A stretch of DNA of 17,426 nucleotides from G963674505 sp964575975 (GTDB taxonomy: Bacteria > Desulfobacterota > Desulfobacteria > Desulfobacterales > SKZT01): NCBI GenBank assembly GCA_964575975.1, contig CAZNTU010000112.1, forward strand, positions 1 through 17,426, written 5' to 3'. Positions within the stretch are counted from its first letter, which is position 1. The number at the start of each line of letters is the position of its first letter. Shown here in pieces: positions 1-7,129 of the stretch. Both the position numbers and the translations under genes were made by a program. A model generated the notes under the pieces. The model ran no database searches and had not been told where the DNA came from. It worked only from the letters and a program-made list of their open reading frames with translations.

Positions 1-56
1 GGGGTGTTGTTTCCGGTGAACAATGGATCGAACATGCCACACAGACACCCCCCTAA

Positions 57-72
57 CCCCCCTCAAGGGGGG
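57..72. repeat. C6-TCAA-G6 hairpin
   Basis: Six C, the loop TCAA and six G form a perfect 6-bp GC stem, preceded by another C-rich run (CCCCCCTAA). It resembles the C-run/G-run intergenic hairpins dispersed in many deltaproteobacterial genomes, but only one copy is in this window, so the family assignment is an inference. On the plus strand it is followed by AATT rather than a T-run, so it is a poor terminator. Confidence 0.45.
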
Positions 73-305
73 AATTGCACCGCCCTCCAACCGCACAGGT
101 TGATAAATTCGGCATGTTACCCGTTAAGTTTACAATATCAAACTATCCACCCGCGCAATAATTTTTTCAAACTTATTTCGACTGCTATGCATAACATCTG
201 GGGCGATGAAAAACTTCCCTTCGAAGGGCACGCTTTTCATCCGAAATCCGTTCCGAATTTCCGTTTATCCATTTCTTTGTCCCAGGGAAGGGTCTCTCCG
301 ATGTT

Positions 306-333
306 CGGTAGCGCCGCCTTCCACGGCGGCGCG
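306..333 (+). repeat. Dispersed palindromic element, copy 1
   Basis: Core GCGCCGCC-TTCCAC-GGCGGCGC, flanked on the left by CGGTA. It forms an 8-bp stem with a 6-nt loop. The same sequence occurs inverted at 377-404 and again near 6241, 11425 and 13600. Every copy is in a non-coding gap, as expected for a REP/MITE-like element. Confidence 0.8.
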
Positions 334-369
334 GGCAGCCAGACCGAATCCGACCGGGAACCGACCGAG

Positions 370-404
370 GGGGCGCCGCGCCGCCGTGGAAGGCGGCGCT
401 ACCG
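370..404 (-). repeat. Dispersed palindromic element, copy 2
   Basis: Reverse complement of copy 1, lying 43 bases away, so the two copies form a larger inverted pair. The match extends beyond the core: 370-403 is identical over 34 nt to the reverse complement of 11426-11459. Confidence 0.8.
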
Positions 405-644
405 GGAGTCCGCAACGTTGCCTCGTCCGTCGGGAGCGTCCGGCGAAACAAAGCAGGGCTTGCATGCCTGGAAAGGAACAAAACGGGGAGGAAGTTTTAG
501 TGCCGGAAAATCGACATTTTCATCATCCCACATAGCATCCGTTCCGAAAAATCGATCAAGCTTTCGCCTTTGATCCGGAAATCTCAATCCCAGACCTCGC
601 TGTCGCCGTGAACCCGACCTTTTTGGAAATGTTCGACCTTGGAA

Positions 645-1910
645 TCAGCTCGATTCCCGTATCGTCCGCTTTTCCCTCAGCCTGATCTTCACGGGCACTC
701 CCGTGTTTTCCGCGAGTTTTTCCTCGGCCCGGTTGATCAGTTTTTCCAGCATTTTGATTTCGTCGGAAAAGAGGTGTTCGTCGATGGCGAGCCAGACTTC
801 CAGGAAGTTTCTCGCGCCGTGCTTTTCCTGGTAGGAGTGCTGGTTCTTGAAAATTCGGCAGTCGTCGGGGGCGTAGCCCAGAGCGTTAGTAAGATGGCGG
901 AAGATTTGATGCTGGTGAAGCTTGACGCCGTTGATGCTCAGCAGGTCGTCGGTCCTTTCCCCATCCCATTCGATCCGGGCGAACGGGCAGCCGCAGGAGC
1001 AGGTCTCGCCGAGCAGGCGCGCCCTGTCTCCCGTCCTAAAGCGAATCAGGGGAAACGCGCGGGTGCTCAGGGAGGTGAAGACCAGTTCGCCGGACTCTCC
1101 CTCCGGAAGGTTTTCCCCGGTTTCCGGATCGACGATCTCCGGCAGAAAATGGTCCTCGCTCACGTGAAGCCCCCGGTGGTTTTCGCACTCGAACGCCATC
1201 GCCGGACCCGGGACCTCGCTCAACCCGTACTGGAGCCAGACCTTGGCGTGCAGCCTTTCCTCCAGAAATTCCCGGTACTCCTTGTCCACGCTGTCGCCGA
1301 CCAGGATCAGGACCCTCAGGTTCAATCCGGTGGGGTTGAATTTCGTATGGAACATGTGGCTGGCAAGCTGCGACGCGGACGACGGTGTGATGATCAGAAC
1401 CGTGGTCTTGTAGTCCCGAAGGACCATCAGCTGCTTTTCTATGGAAAGCGGCGTGTTGGGAATCACGCTGGCCCCCAGAAGCTCCGCGCCGTCCTTGTAG
1501 TCGCGGCCCCAGTTGGCCAGGCCGGGATCGAACGTGACCTGCAAGATATCCAGCGGGTTCACGCCCGAAGCAGCCAGCGCCCGCGCGGTCATTTCGCCCC
1601 AGACTTTCAGATCCTGCTTGGTGTAGCCGGTGACGGTGGGGTTGGGGTTCGTCCCCGGGGCGGTGTGGATTCGGACGATGTCCCTGAGCGGGACCGCGAA
1701 AAGACCGTAAGGATAGTGCTCTCCGAGGTCCTTCCGCATCATGAAGGGCAGTTTGGCCAAGTCCGCCAGGGTTTCGATCCGGGAGGGGTCCATCCCGTGT
1801 TCGTGAAACCGGTTCTGATGAAACGGCACGTTTCGATACGCCCTGTTGAGCGTGCTTTGAAGCCGCTCCAACTGCACCTGAATCCTTTGCTCGCGATCGG
1901 TTCGATCCAT
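645..1910 (-). CDS. Divergent phenylacetate-CoA ligase-like protein (PaaK paralogue)
   Basis: A 421-residue protein of the PaaK branch of adenylate-forming enzymes, close to the usual family length (about 430). Recognisable landmarks are the N-terminal helical segment with RNVPF, the YPYGLFAVP segment, YGLSEVPGP (the ATP/acyl-site loop), GESGELVFTSL, RFRTGD and ERTDDLL. The phosphate-binding loop is unusual: where a canonical PaaK such as its neighbour has SSGTTGKPT, this protein has TAPGTNPNPT (residues 83-92), losing the second Thr and the Lys. The C-terminal subdomain also diverges (INGVKLHQHQIF in place of IRGVNVFPSQIE). ATG start; a GGGAGG lies about 9 nt upstream, inside the end of livF. 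It starts 3 nt after the livF stop, so it is probably the last gene of the operon. It may activate another carboxylate or have lost adenylation activity; the sequence alone does not decide. Confidence 0.85.
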   Translation of the reverse strand: MDRTDREQRIQVQLERLQSTLNRAYRNVPFHQNRFHEHGMDPSRIETLADLAKLPFMMRKDLGEHYPYGLFAVPLRDIVRIHTAPGTNPNPTVTGYTKQDLKVWGEMTARALAASGVNPLDILQVTFDPGLANWGRDYKDGAELLGASVIPNTPLSIEKQLMVLRDYKTTVLIITPSSASQLASHMFHTKFNPTGLNLRVLILVGDSVDKEYREFLEERLHAKVWLQYGLSEVPGPAMAFECENHRGLHVSEDHFLPEIVDPETGENLPEGESGELVFTSLSTRAFPLIRFRTGDRARLLGETCSCGCPFARIEWDGERTDDLLSINGVKLHQHQIFRHLTNALGYAPDDCRIFKNQHSYQEKHGARNFLEVWLAIDEHLFSDEIKMLEKLINRAEEKLAENTGVPVKIRLREKRTIRESS

Positions 1911-1913
1911 CGG

Positions 1914-2657
1914 CTAGGCCCTCCCGTCGTAGAATTCTCCGTAGTCTTTCCCCAGGTACGCCCGCTTGACCTCGTCGTCGGCCAGAAGGTCCTCGGCCCG
2001 GCCCTGCAACACGACGCGTCCGGTTTCGAGAACGTATCCGCGGTCCGAGATTTTCAGGGCCGCCTGGGCGTTTTGTTCCACCAAGAGTATGGTTAACCCG
2101 TTTTCCCTGAGTTGCACAAGGGTTTTCAAAATTTTTTCCACCATCAGGGGAGCGAGGCCCATGGAGGGTTCGTCCAGAAGGAGCAGGGAAGGGCGGGCCA
2201 TGAGGGCGCGTCCAATTGCCAGCATCTGCTGCTCGCCCCCGGAAAGGGTACCTGCCGACTGGCTCGACCTGTCTTTCAGCACCGGGAAAAGCTCCATCAC
2301 CATGTCCAGGTCGGCGGCGATTTGCTTGTGCTCCTTTTTCCGATAGCGCGTGTAGGCTCCCAATTTCAGGTTGTCCAAGACGGAAATGGGCGGAAAAATC
2401 AATCGTCCCTCGGGCACGAGACTGATGCCTCTCTCCACGATCAGGGGCGGTTTCAAGCCTTTGAGCGAGTTGTCCCTGAACACCAGCTCTCCCTCCCATC
2501 CGGAGAGAAGCCCGCAGATGGCTTGCAGAAGCGTACTTTTTCCGGAGCCGTTCGCTCCGATCAGCGAGACAAGTTCCCCCTCGGACACGGAGATACTCAC
2601 GCCCTTGATGGCCATGATTCGACCGTAGAAGCATTTCAGGTTTCTCATTCTAAGCAT
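1914..2657 (-). CDS. livF: Branched-chain amino acid-type ABC transporter ATPase LivF
   Basis: A 247-residue ATPase of the HAAT (LivF) subfamily, predicted to work with LivG on the cytoplasmic face of the LivHM permease. Walker A is GANGSGKST (34-42), the ABC signature LSGGEQQ (138-144) and Walker B LLLLDEP (158-164). The switch region reads LVEQN with no His, which is typical of LivF. The ATG lies 6 nt after a GGAG and the gene overlaps the end of livG by 8 nt, indicating translational coupling. The Liv family handles branched-chain amino acids, but many members carry aromatic acids, amides or urea. With two PaaK-like genes in the operon, an aromatic or aryl-acid substrate is possible. Confidence 0.95.
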   Translation of the reverse strand: MLRMRNLKCFYGRIMAIKGVSISVSEGELVSLIGANGSGKSTLLQAICGLLSGWEGELVFRDNSLKGLKPPLIVERGISLVPEGRLIFPPISVLDNLKLGAYTRYRKKEHKQIAADLDMVMELFPVLKDRSSQSAGTLSGGEQQMLAIGRALMARPSLLLLDEPSMGLAPLMVEKILKTLVQLRENGLTILLVEQNAQAALKISDRGYVLETGRVVLQGRAEDLLADDEVKRAYLGKDYGEFYDGRA

Positions 2658-3456
2658 TCTTGTCTCCGCCCCCCAAGTAGGCCGCCATGACTGCCGCGTC
2701 GCTCTGGACCTCCCTTGGCGTTCCCTCCGCGAGTTTCCGGCCCTGGTCCAGCACCACGATCCGGTCAGACACTTCCATGGTGAGACTCATGTCGTGCTCC
2801 ACCAGAAGAAGCGTTATTCCCCGTTCCCGAATCTTGTGCAAAAGCTTGCCCAGCTGCCTGGTTTCGGTGGCGTTCAAACCGGCGGCCGGCTCGTCCAGAA
2901 GAAGCAGTTTCGGGTTGGATGCGAGCGCTCGGGCGATTTCCAGGAGCCTTTGCCATCCGAACGGAAGCTCCGAGCTTTTTCTTTGGGCCAGGTTTTCGAT
3001 TCCGACGAACGCCAGCAATTCCATGGCCTTCGCCCGGGAATCCCGTTCCTCGCGCATAGCCCAGGGGACGCGAGTCACCGAACCCCAGAAGCCGCACGAG
3101 GTTCTTACGTGCCGGCCCACCATCACGTTTTCGACCACGCTCATGCTTCCGAAAATCTCCACGTTCTGGAAGGTGCGGGCTATCCCCAGGCGAACCAGGT
3201 CGTGTACCTGCCTTCCGCGTATCTTGCGGTCCATGAAACGGACTTCGCCCTCGTCGGGCTTGTAGACGCCGGTGATGACGTTGAAAAGGGTGGTCTTGCC
3301 CGCGCCGTTGGGGCCGATCAGGCCTTGGATGACTCCGGGCCGGAGGTCGAAAGAGATGTTCCAAAGGGCCTGCACGCCTCCGAAGGCCTTGCTGACGCCC
3401 TCCAGTCGCAGGATCGGGCTATCGGTTTTCGTTTTTTCTTCTTCGGGAGCGTTCAT
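2650..3456 (-). CDS. livG: Branched-chain amino acid-type ABC transporter ATPase LivG
   Basis: A 268-residue LivG-type ATPase. Walker A is GPNGAGKTT (48-56), the Q-loop region FQNVEIF follows near 97, the signature is LPFGWQR (164-170), Walker B LLLLDEP (184-190), and the switch His is in VEHDMS (His221). The family-typical LSYGxQR signature is altered to LPFGWQR, within normal LivG variation. The first ~13 residues (MNAPEEEKTKTDS) are a charged extension before the ABC domain. The ATG lies inside the 3' end of livM (38-nt overlap) with only a weak Shine-Dalgarno, suggesting coupled translation. It forms the nucleotide-binding pair with LivF. Confidence 0.95.
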   Translation of the reverse strand: MNAPEEEKTKTDSPILRLEGVSKAFGGVQALWNISFDLRPGVIQGLIGPNGAGKTTLFNVITGVYKPDEGEVRFMDRKIRGRQVHDLVRLGIARTFQNVEIFGSMSVVENVMVGRHVRTSCGFWGSVTRVPWAMREERDSRAKAMELLAFVGIENLAQRKSSELPFGWQRLLEIARALASNPKLLLLDEPAAGLNATETRQLGKLLHKIRERGITLLLVEHDMSLTMEVSDRIVVLDQGRKLAEGTPREVQSDAAVMAAYLGGGDKNA

Positions 3457-4375
3457 AGATATCCAGTATTCCGCGTGTCAAGCCTTCGGGAGTTACGATC
3501 ATGACCAGCATGAGAATCAGGCCGTAGACCACCATCTCGAAATCGGAAAAAGAGTGGAGCCATTCCGGAAGCATCGTAAGCAGCGACGCCCCCAGGACCG
3601 CCCCCCAAATGCTGGCCATGCCGCCGACGACCACCATGGTGACGAGTTTGACCGAAAAGATGAAATCGAAGGAACCGGGGCTGATGAAGCCGACCATGTG
3701 CGCGTAATAGAAACCGGCCAAGGCGGAGAGCCCGGCGCTGAAGACGAATATTTCCAGCTTCGTGTTGCGGGTGTTCACTCCGACCGCTCTTGCGGCGTTC
3801 TCGCTGTCGTGGATGGCTCGCAGGGCGCGGCCCATGCGCGATTCGATCATGCGTTTGCAAACGATGAAGCCAAGGAGGACTGTCAGCCAGACCAGGAAAA
3901 AATAGTTGCGGGCGGAGTAGGTGAACATTACGGGTCCGGCTTGCAGGGGCGGGATGCCGACGAAACCGGAGGCGCCGCCGGTCACGGAGGCCCATTCCCG
4001 GAAAAGAATGTGAAAAATCATCCCGAAACCCAGCGTGCCCATTCCAAGGTAGTACCCGGTGAGCTTCAGCGTGGGAAGTCCCACCACGAAAGCCACCAGC
4101 ATGGCGAGCGACAGGGCGCAGGGCAGGGCCAGCCAAGGGTTGAACCCGTATTTCGCGGTCAGGATGGCGGTGGTGTACGCGCCGATTCCATAAAAGGCCG
4201 CATGTCCCAGCGAAATCTGTCCCGCGTACCCCATGAGCATGTTGAGCCCCAGCGCGAGAATCGTGTTGATGCCTATGACGGTTACCAGCTGCAAGTAATA
4301 GGTGTTTTCGACGGCCAAGCCCGTCGAAAGTATCGCCAGGAAAAACAATGCGTATGCGATTCGGTCCCGATTCAA
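3419..4375 (-). CDS. livM: Branched-chain amino acid-type ABC transporter permease LivM
   Basis: A 318-residue hydrophobic permease. The family signature GYAGQISLGHAAFYGIGAY spans residues 49-67, and the C-terminal coupling segment VVVGGMASIWGAVLGA is present. Several membrane segments run from residue 7 to about 305, followed by a short basic tail (SRRRKNENR) that overlaps livG. The likely start is TTG: no ATG occurs in frame before the conserved core, and an AAAGGA lies about 12 nt upstream, so the exact start is uncertain. It pairs with LivH as the membrane channel, and is 67 nt downstream of livH. Confidence 0.92.
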   Translation of the reverse strand: MNRDRIAYALFFLAILSTGLAVENTYYLQLVTVIGINTILALGLNMLMGYAGQISLGHAAFYGIGAYTTAILTAKYGFNPWLALPCALSLAMLVAFVVGLPTLKLTGYYLGMGTLGFGMIFHILFREWASVTGGASGFVGIPPLQAGPVMFTYSARNYFFLVWLTVLLGFIVCKRMIESRMGRALRAIHDSENAARAVGVNTRNTKLEIFVFSAGLSALAGFYYAHMVGFISPGSFDFIFSVKLVTMVVVGGMASIWGAVLGASLLTMLPEWLHSFSDFEMVVYGLILMLVMIVTPEGLTRGILDIYERSRRRKNENR

Positions 4376-4442
4376 CTGTTGCCGTTTTCCTTTCTCCGCG
4401 AGATCGAACCGGTCGGCGTATGAATTGTCTGGTTCATCGGAT

Positions 4443-5321
4443 TTAGAACCGTTTGACGTTTTTGGCCATGATAATTCCCCCCGGTCTCGCGTAGAGAATC
4501 AGCAGGAGCAGCAGAAAAGCGATGGCGTCCTTCAAGCTGGACGAAAAGAACCCCACGCCCAGGGATTCGAGGATGCCCAGCAGGAAACCGCCGAGAATGG
4601 AGCCCCAGAGACTCCCGAGCCCCCCGAGCATGGCGGCGCAAAACCCCTTGAGGCCGAGCATTCCTCCCATGTCGTATCCGCACATGGTGACGGGAGCGAT
4701 AATGACCCCGGCTACCGCTCCGATGCCGGTGCTGAAACAGAAGGCCAGAAGCACCATCTTTTCCGAGGGAATGCCTGCGAGCCACGCGGCCTTCTTGCTG
4801 ATGGCGGTCGCTTCCATGGCCTTTCCGGTCAGCGTTTTTTTCAGGAACAGGTGCAGCAGCGTCACGCATAGAAGCGCGATGAACACGATCCACACGCTTT
4901 GGGGAAGCAGCTTGGCGCCCGCGAGATCGATCGGGGCGTGGTCGGTGAACGGCGGCACGCTGTGGGCATCCTTCCCCCAGATCAGCATTCCGATTCCGCG
5001 AAGAAAGATGGAGGCCCCCACCGTGATGATGATCAACACGATGTGGTCGGGCTTTCTCACCGGGCGAATCGCGAGCCGTTCGAACAGCAGTCCCGCCAAC
5101 GCGACGCCCGCAACCGACAGGACGAACGAAACCGGCAACGGAAGACCGAATCCGCCCCAGAGGGTCACCAGAGAGAGCGCACCCAACATAACGAATTCGC
5201 CATGGGCGAAATTGATCAGTTCCGTGGAGCTGTACAGCATGGAAAAGCCGACCGCGATCACCGCGTAGATCGCGCCGTTGGTAACGCCAGAGAAAATGTA
5301 TTGCAAGAATTCCTGAACCAA
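4443..5321 (-). CDS. livH: Branched-chain amino acid-type ABC transporter permease LivH
   Basis: A 292-residue permease with the LivH hallmarks: GAIYAVIAVGFSMLY in the first membrane segment, INFAHGEFVMLGA (36-48) and the C-terminal GGLGSLWGSILGG coupling loop. The start is TTG: it has an AAGGAAG about 9 nt upstream, and the next ATG (residue 28) would delete the first membrane helix. It opens the downstream half of the transporter operon (livHMGF plus a PaaK-like gene). Unusually, it is separated from livK by a toxin-antitoxin pair and an opposite-strand Uma2 gene, so it either needs its own promoter or relies on read-through from the toxin-antitoxin promoter at 6179-6207. Confidence 0.92.
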   Translation of the reverse strand: MVQEFLQYIFSGVTNGAIYAVIAVGFSMLYSSTELINFAHGEFVMLGALSLVTLWGGFGLPLPVSFVLSVAGVALAGLLFERLAIRPVRKPDHIVLIIITVGASIFLRGIGMLIWGKDAHSVPPFTDHAPIDLAGAKLLPQSVWIVFIALLCVTLLHLFLKKTLTGKAMEATAISKKAAWLAGIPSEKMVLLAFCFSTGIGAVAGVIIAPVTMCGYDMGGMLGLKGFCAAMLGGLGSLWGSILGGFLLGILESLGVGFFSSSLKDAIAFLLLLLILYARPGGIIMAKNVKRF

Positions 5322-5378
5322 TTTTCCGTGCTTCCTTTTTATAATGTAATCAAAGGGGTCTTTTAGCCTAAATTCGGT

Positions 5379-5392
5379 GGGTTTGTAAACCC
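5379..5392. promoter_or_regulatory. Small inverted repeat upstream of livH (possible operator)
   Basis: GGGTTT and AAACCC separated by GT, in the 128-nt gap between livH and the toxin gene. The 2-nt spacing is too short for an RNA hairpin, so a dyad DNA site for a regulator is the more natural reading. A TATAAA lies nearer livH (5335-5345 region) but I see no good -35 for it. Confidence 0.25.
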
Positions 5393-5449
5393 CAATAGGG
5401 CAAAATTCTTGGGAATGGGGCGCATAAGAATGAAACGGCCTGCCTGCCG

Positions 5450-5869
5450 CTAAGATTCCAATTCCTCCGAAACCGCGGCCTTTTCAAGTCTGTCGTCGAA
5501 GCATGAAAATATCAAAGGAGAATCGATTGTCCGCTGCAGGGTCAATGCCGACGCCAAGTGAATGGAATCGAAACCCCTTAGAGAGTGCTTTTCGGCAAGA
5601 TCTCCAGCCAAGAAAACAAGATCGCCCGTCACGTTCAAGACGAAATAACGGGCCCAATCCCCTTCGAAATGTTCTTTGATTCGGTCGTATTCGACTTTTT
5701 CGAAAGCTTTCTCCCGAAATCGCCGGGCAAACGCAGCCCTTGTTTCGGCGTAGGCGATGATCGAGGTGGCGGTGAGATCCGAGGATCTTACCAACGCATC
5801 GACTTTCGAAGATTCATCCTCCTCCACATACAATTTCACTAGGCTGCTGGTATCCAGATATAGAATCAT
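5450..5869 (-). CDS. vapC: PIN-domain toxin, VapC family
   Basis: A 139-residue PIN-domain protein, predicted to be a Mg-dependent ribonuclease toxin. The four acidic positions expected for the metal site are visible: Asp6 (MILYLDTSSLVKLY), Glu42 (AYAETRAA), Asp101 (GFDSIHLASAL) and Asp125/126 (FDDRL). The frame is open further upstream, but the PIN fold starts at this ATG, which lies one nucleotide after the antitoxin stop codon. This layout is typical of a coupled toxin-antitoxin operon. It sits between livK and livH and is unlikely to relate to transport. Confidence 0.88.
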   Translation of the reverse strand: MILYLDTSSLVKLYVEEDESSKVDALVRSSDLTATSIIAYAETRAAFARRFREKAFEKVEYDRIKEHFEGDWARYFVLNVTGDLVFLAGDLAEKHSLRGFDSIHLASALTLQRTIDSPLIFSCFDDRLEKAAVSEELES

Positions 5870-5870
5870 A

Positions 5871-6143
5871 TTATCGTCTGTCTTCCACGACAGCGGACGA
5901 TACGGTTTTCCCCTTTGAAACGATACGCTCCGGCATGCCTTCCGGTTTGCCTCCCGACCACTTGGCCGCACCGTTTCGGATCAATTGGCAAATTTTCTCC
6001 ACGTCGGATTTTATATCCGAAACGGGCGAAATAACGGCGATTTCCTTGTTCCGATCGGTGATGACGAGGCTCTCCCCGGCTTTGACCTTCTTCATGCAAC
6101 GGCTCATGTTTGCCTTCAGTTCCCTAATTCCGATTTTCTCCAC
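5871..6143 (-). CDS. Phd/YefM-family antitoxin
   Basis: A 90-residue protein starting MEKIGIRELKANMSRCMKKV with GESLVITDRNKEIAVI, the typical Phd/YefM N-terminal DNA-binding and dimerisation fold. The variable C-terminal region (about 45-90) should wrap the cognate PIN toxin encoded immediately downstream. The start is GTG, supported by a GGAG 7 nt upstream; the next in-frame ATG (residue 13) would cut into the fold. Such antitoxins normally repress their own promoter, and a good sigma70-like promoter lies just upstream. Confidence 0.88.
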   Translation of the reverse strand: MEKIGIRELKANMSRCMKKVKAGESLVITDRNKEIAVISPVSDIKSDVEKICQLIRNGAAKWSGGKPEGMPERIVSKGKTVSSAVVEDRR

Positions 6144-6178
6144 TTTTCAACTCCGTAAAGGGTTTAATTTGTGACCTC

Positions 6179-6207
6179 ATAATGGTTGAAGTGGTCTCGT
6201 TTGTCAA
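6179..6207 (-). promoter_or_regulatory. sigma70-like promoter for the Phd/VapC pair
   Basis: On the minus strand, TTGACA (6202-6207), a 17-nt spacer and CATTAT (6179-6184), 36 nt upstream of the antitoxin GTG. The -35 is a perfect match and the -10 keeps the key AxxxT spacing. Confidence 0.6.
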
Positions 6208-6240
6208 GTCGAACGATGGGTTTCCAAGTACTTGCTTGTC

Positions 6241-6274
6241 CCGGTAGCGCCGCCTCCTATGGCGGCGCTACCGG
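6241..6274. repeat. Dispersed palindromic element, copy 3 (extended perfect palindrome)
   Basis: CCGGTAGCGCCGCC and its exact reverse complement flank the 6-nt loop TCCTAT. This copy has a 14-bp perfect stem, whereas the other copies share only the 8-bp core plus one outer arm, so it looks like the complete form. It lies in the gap between the Phd/VapC pair and the Uma2 gene. Confidence 0.8.
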
Positions 6275-6451
6275 AACTATCCGTCCTTGATGCACGATCG
6301 GAGACTGCCATCTGCACAAGTCGCGTAAGAGATGCTATGCAAATGAAAAATGCTCGGGTAAAATGAATGCATATTTTTTTGGGGAATGATATTGGGAATG
6401 GAATCTTTATCAACCGGCTGAAGAAGCCAATCGACAGACGGAGGGAAGACC

Positions 6452-7039
6452 ATGCCGCTGCCGGAATCTGTAGAATCCAAATACACGTACGCCGATTACA
6501 TGAAATGGTCGGAGGACAGACGCTGGGAACTCCTCGACGGGCGCGCGTACGACATGAGCCCCTCGCCTTCCACGGAACATCAACGCCTTTTTCGGCGTCT
6601 TTTCGTGCAGATCGCAAATCAGTTGGAAGGCGGAAAATGCGAGGTGTTTTCGGCTCCTTTCGACGTCAGGCTGCCCCGAGCCGACGAAGCCGACGAGAAA
6701 GTATCAACGGTGGTTCAGCCGGACATAGTGGTGGTTTGCGATCCCGCGAAACTAGACCGAAAAGGATGCCGCGGAGCGCCCGACTGGGTCGTCGAAATCG
6801 TTTCGGCGTCTTCGGCGTCGCACGATTTGATTCGGAAATTGAACATCTACGAAAGCCACGGAGTCGCGGAATATTGGATAGTACAACCCTTCTACCGGAT
6901 TGTCATGGTTTACTCATTGAACGCTCAAGGCATGTATTCCGCGCCGAAAAACTACGACTCGGACAAGCGTGTCAGGCCGAACGTCCTGCCGGAAATCGAA
7001 ATCGACCTCGGCCTTGTATTTGGCGAACCCGCGAAATGA
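6452..7039 (+). CDS. Uma2 family (DUF820) putative restriction-type nuclease
   Basis: A 195-residue protein of the Uma2/DUF820 family, which has a PD-(D/E)XK-like nuclease fold of poorly known function and is often multicopy. Visible landmarks are RRWELLDG (Glu26), VVQPDIVVV (Asp91), WVVEIVSAS (Glu115), then Lys129 and GVAEYWIV, in the order and spacing of the family, so the catalytic acids and Lys appear intact. The ATG follows a GGAGG about 8 nt upstream. It is the only plus-strand gene in the minus-strand block between livK and livH. Its stop codon abuts the livK terminator from the opposite side. Confidence 0.85.
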   Translation: MPLPESVESKYTYADYMKWSEDRRWELLDGRAYDMSPSPSTEHQRLFRRLFVQIANQLEGGKCEVFSAPFDVRLPRADEADEKVSTVVQPDIVVVCDPAKLDRKGCRGAPDWVVEIVSASSASHDLIRKLNIYESHGVAEYWIVQPFYRIVMVYSLNAQGMYSAPKNYDSDKRVRPNVLPEIEIDLGLVFGEPAK

Positions 7040-7082
7040 AAAAGCCCCCCAGGGAAAGCGCAACGCATTCCAAAGAGGGCTT
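7033..7082 (-). terminator. rho-independent terminator after livK
   Basis: On the minus strand, AAGCCCTC (7075-7082) pairs with GGGGGCTT (7042-7049) in an 8-bp stem including one G-T pair, followed directly by TTTCATTT. It lies about 50 nt past the livK stop and overlaps the end of the Uma2 gene. Its presence argues that transcription normally stops here rather than continuing to livH. Confidence 0.6.
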
Positions 7083-7129
7083 GCAACAATATTTGGTTCC
7101 TCGACCGAAGCCTGCGATTCGCCGCTTGC

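Larger units (their letters stand above)
1..644. other. Gene-free segment with palindromic repeats
   Basis: I see no convincing gene here. Open frames exist on both strands, but they run through the GC-rich palindromes, have repetitive low-complexity products and match no family I recognise. The segment lies downstream of the 3' end of the minus-strand liv/paaK operon. It holds a C6/G6 hairpin near the left edge and two copies of the dispersed palindromic element in opposite orientation. No clear rho-independent terminator for the operon was found directly after its last stop codon. Confidence 0.6.

Noticed and set aside
4..573. 189-residue open frame at the left edge
   Set aside because: It runs through both palindromic repeats, has a low-complexity product and overlaps frames on the other strand equally well; no family resemblance.
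639..2096. 485-residue plus-strand frame opposite the second PaaK-like gene
   Set aside because: Shadow of the minus-strand PaaK-like and livF genes, which have clear family motifs and operon spacing.
1036..2634. 532-residue minus-strand frame overlapping livF and the PaaK-like gene
   Set aside because: Arg/Gly-rich out-of-frame translation; the correct frames give complete, recognisable proteins.
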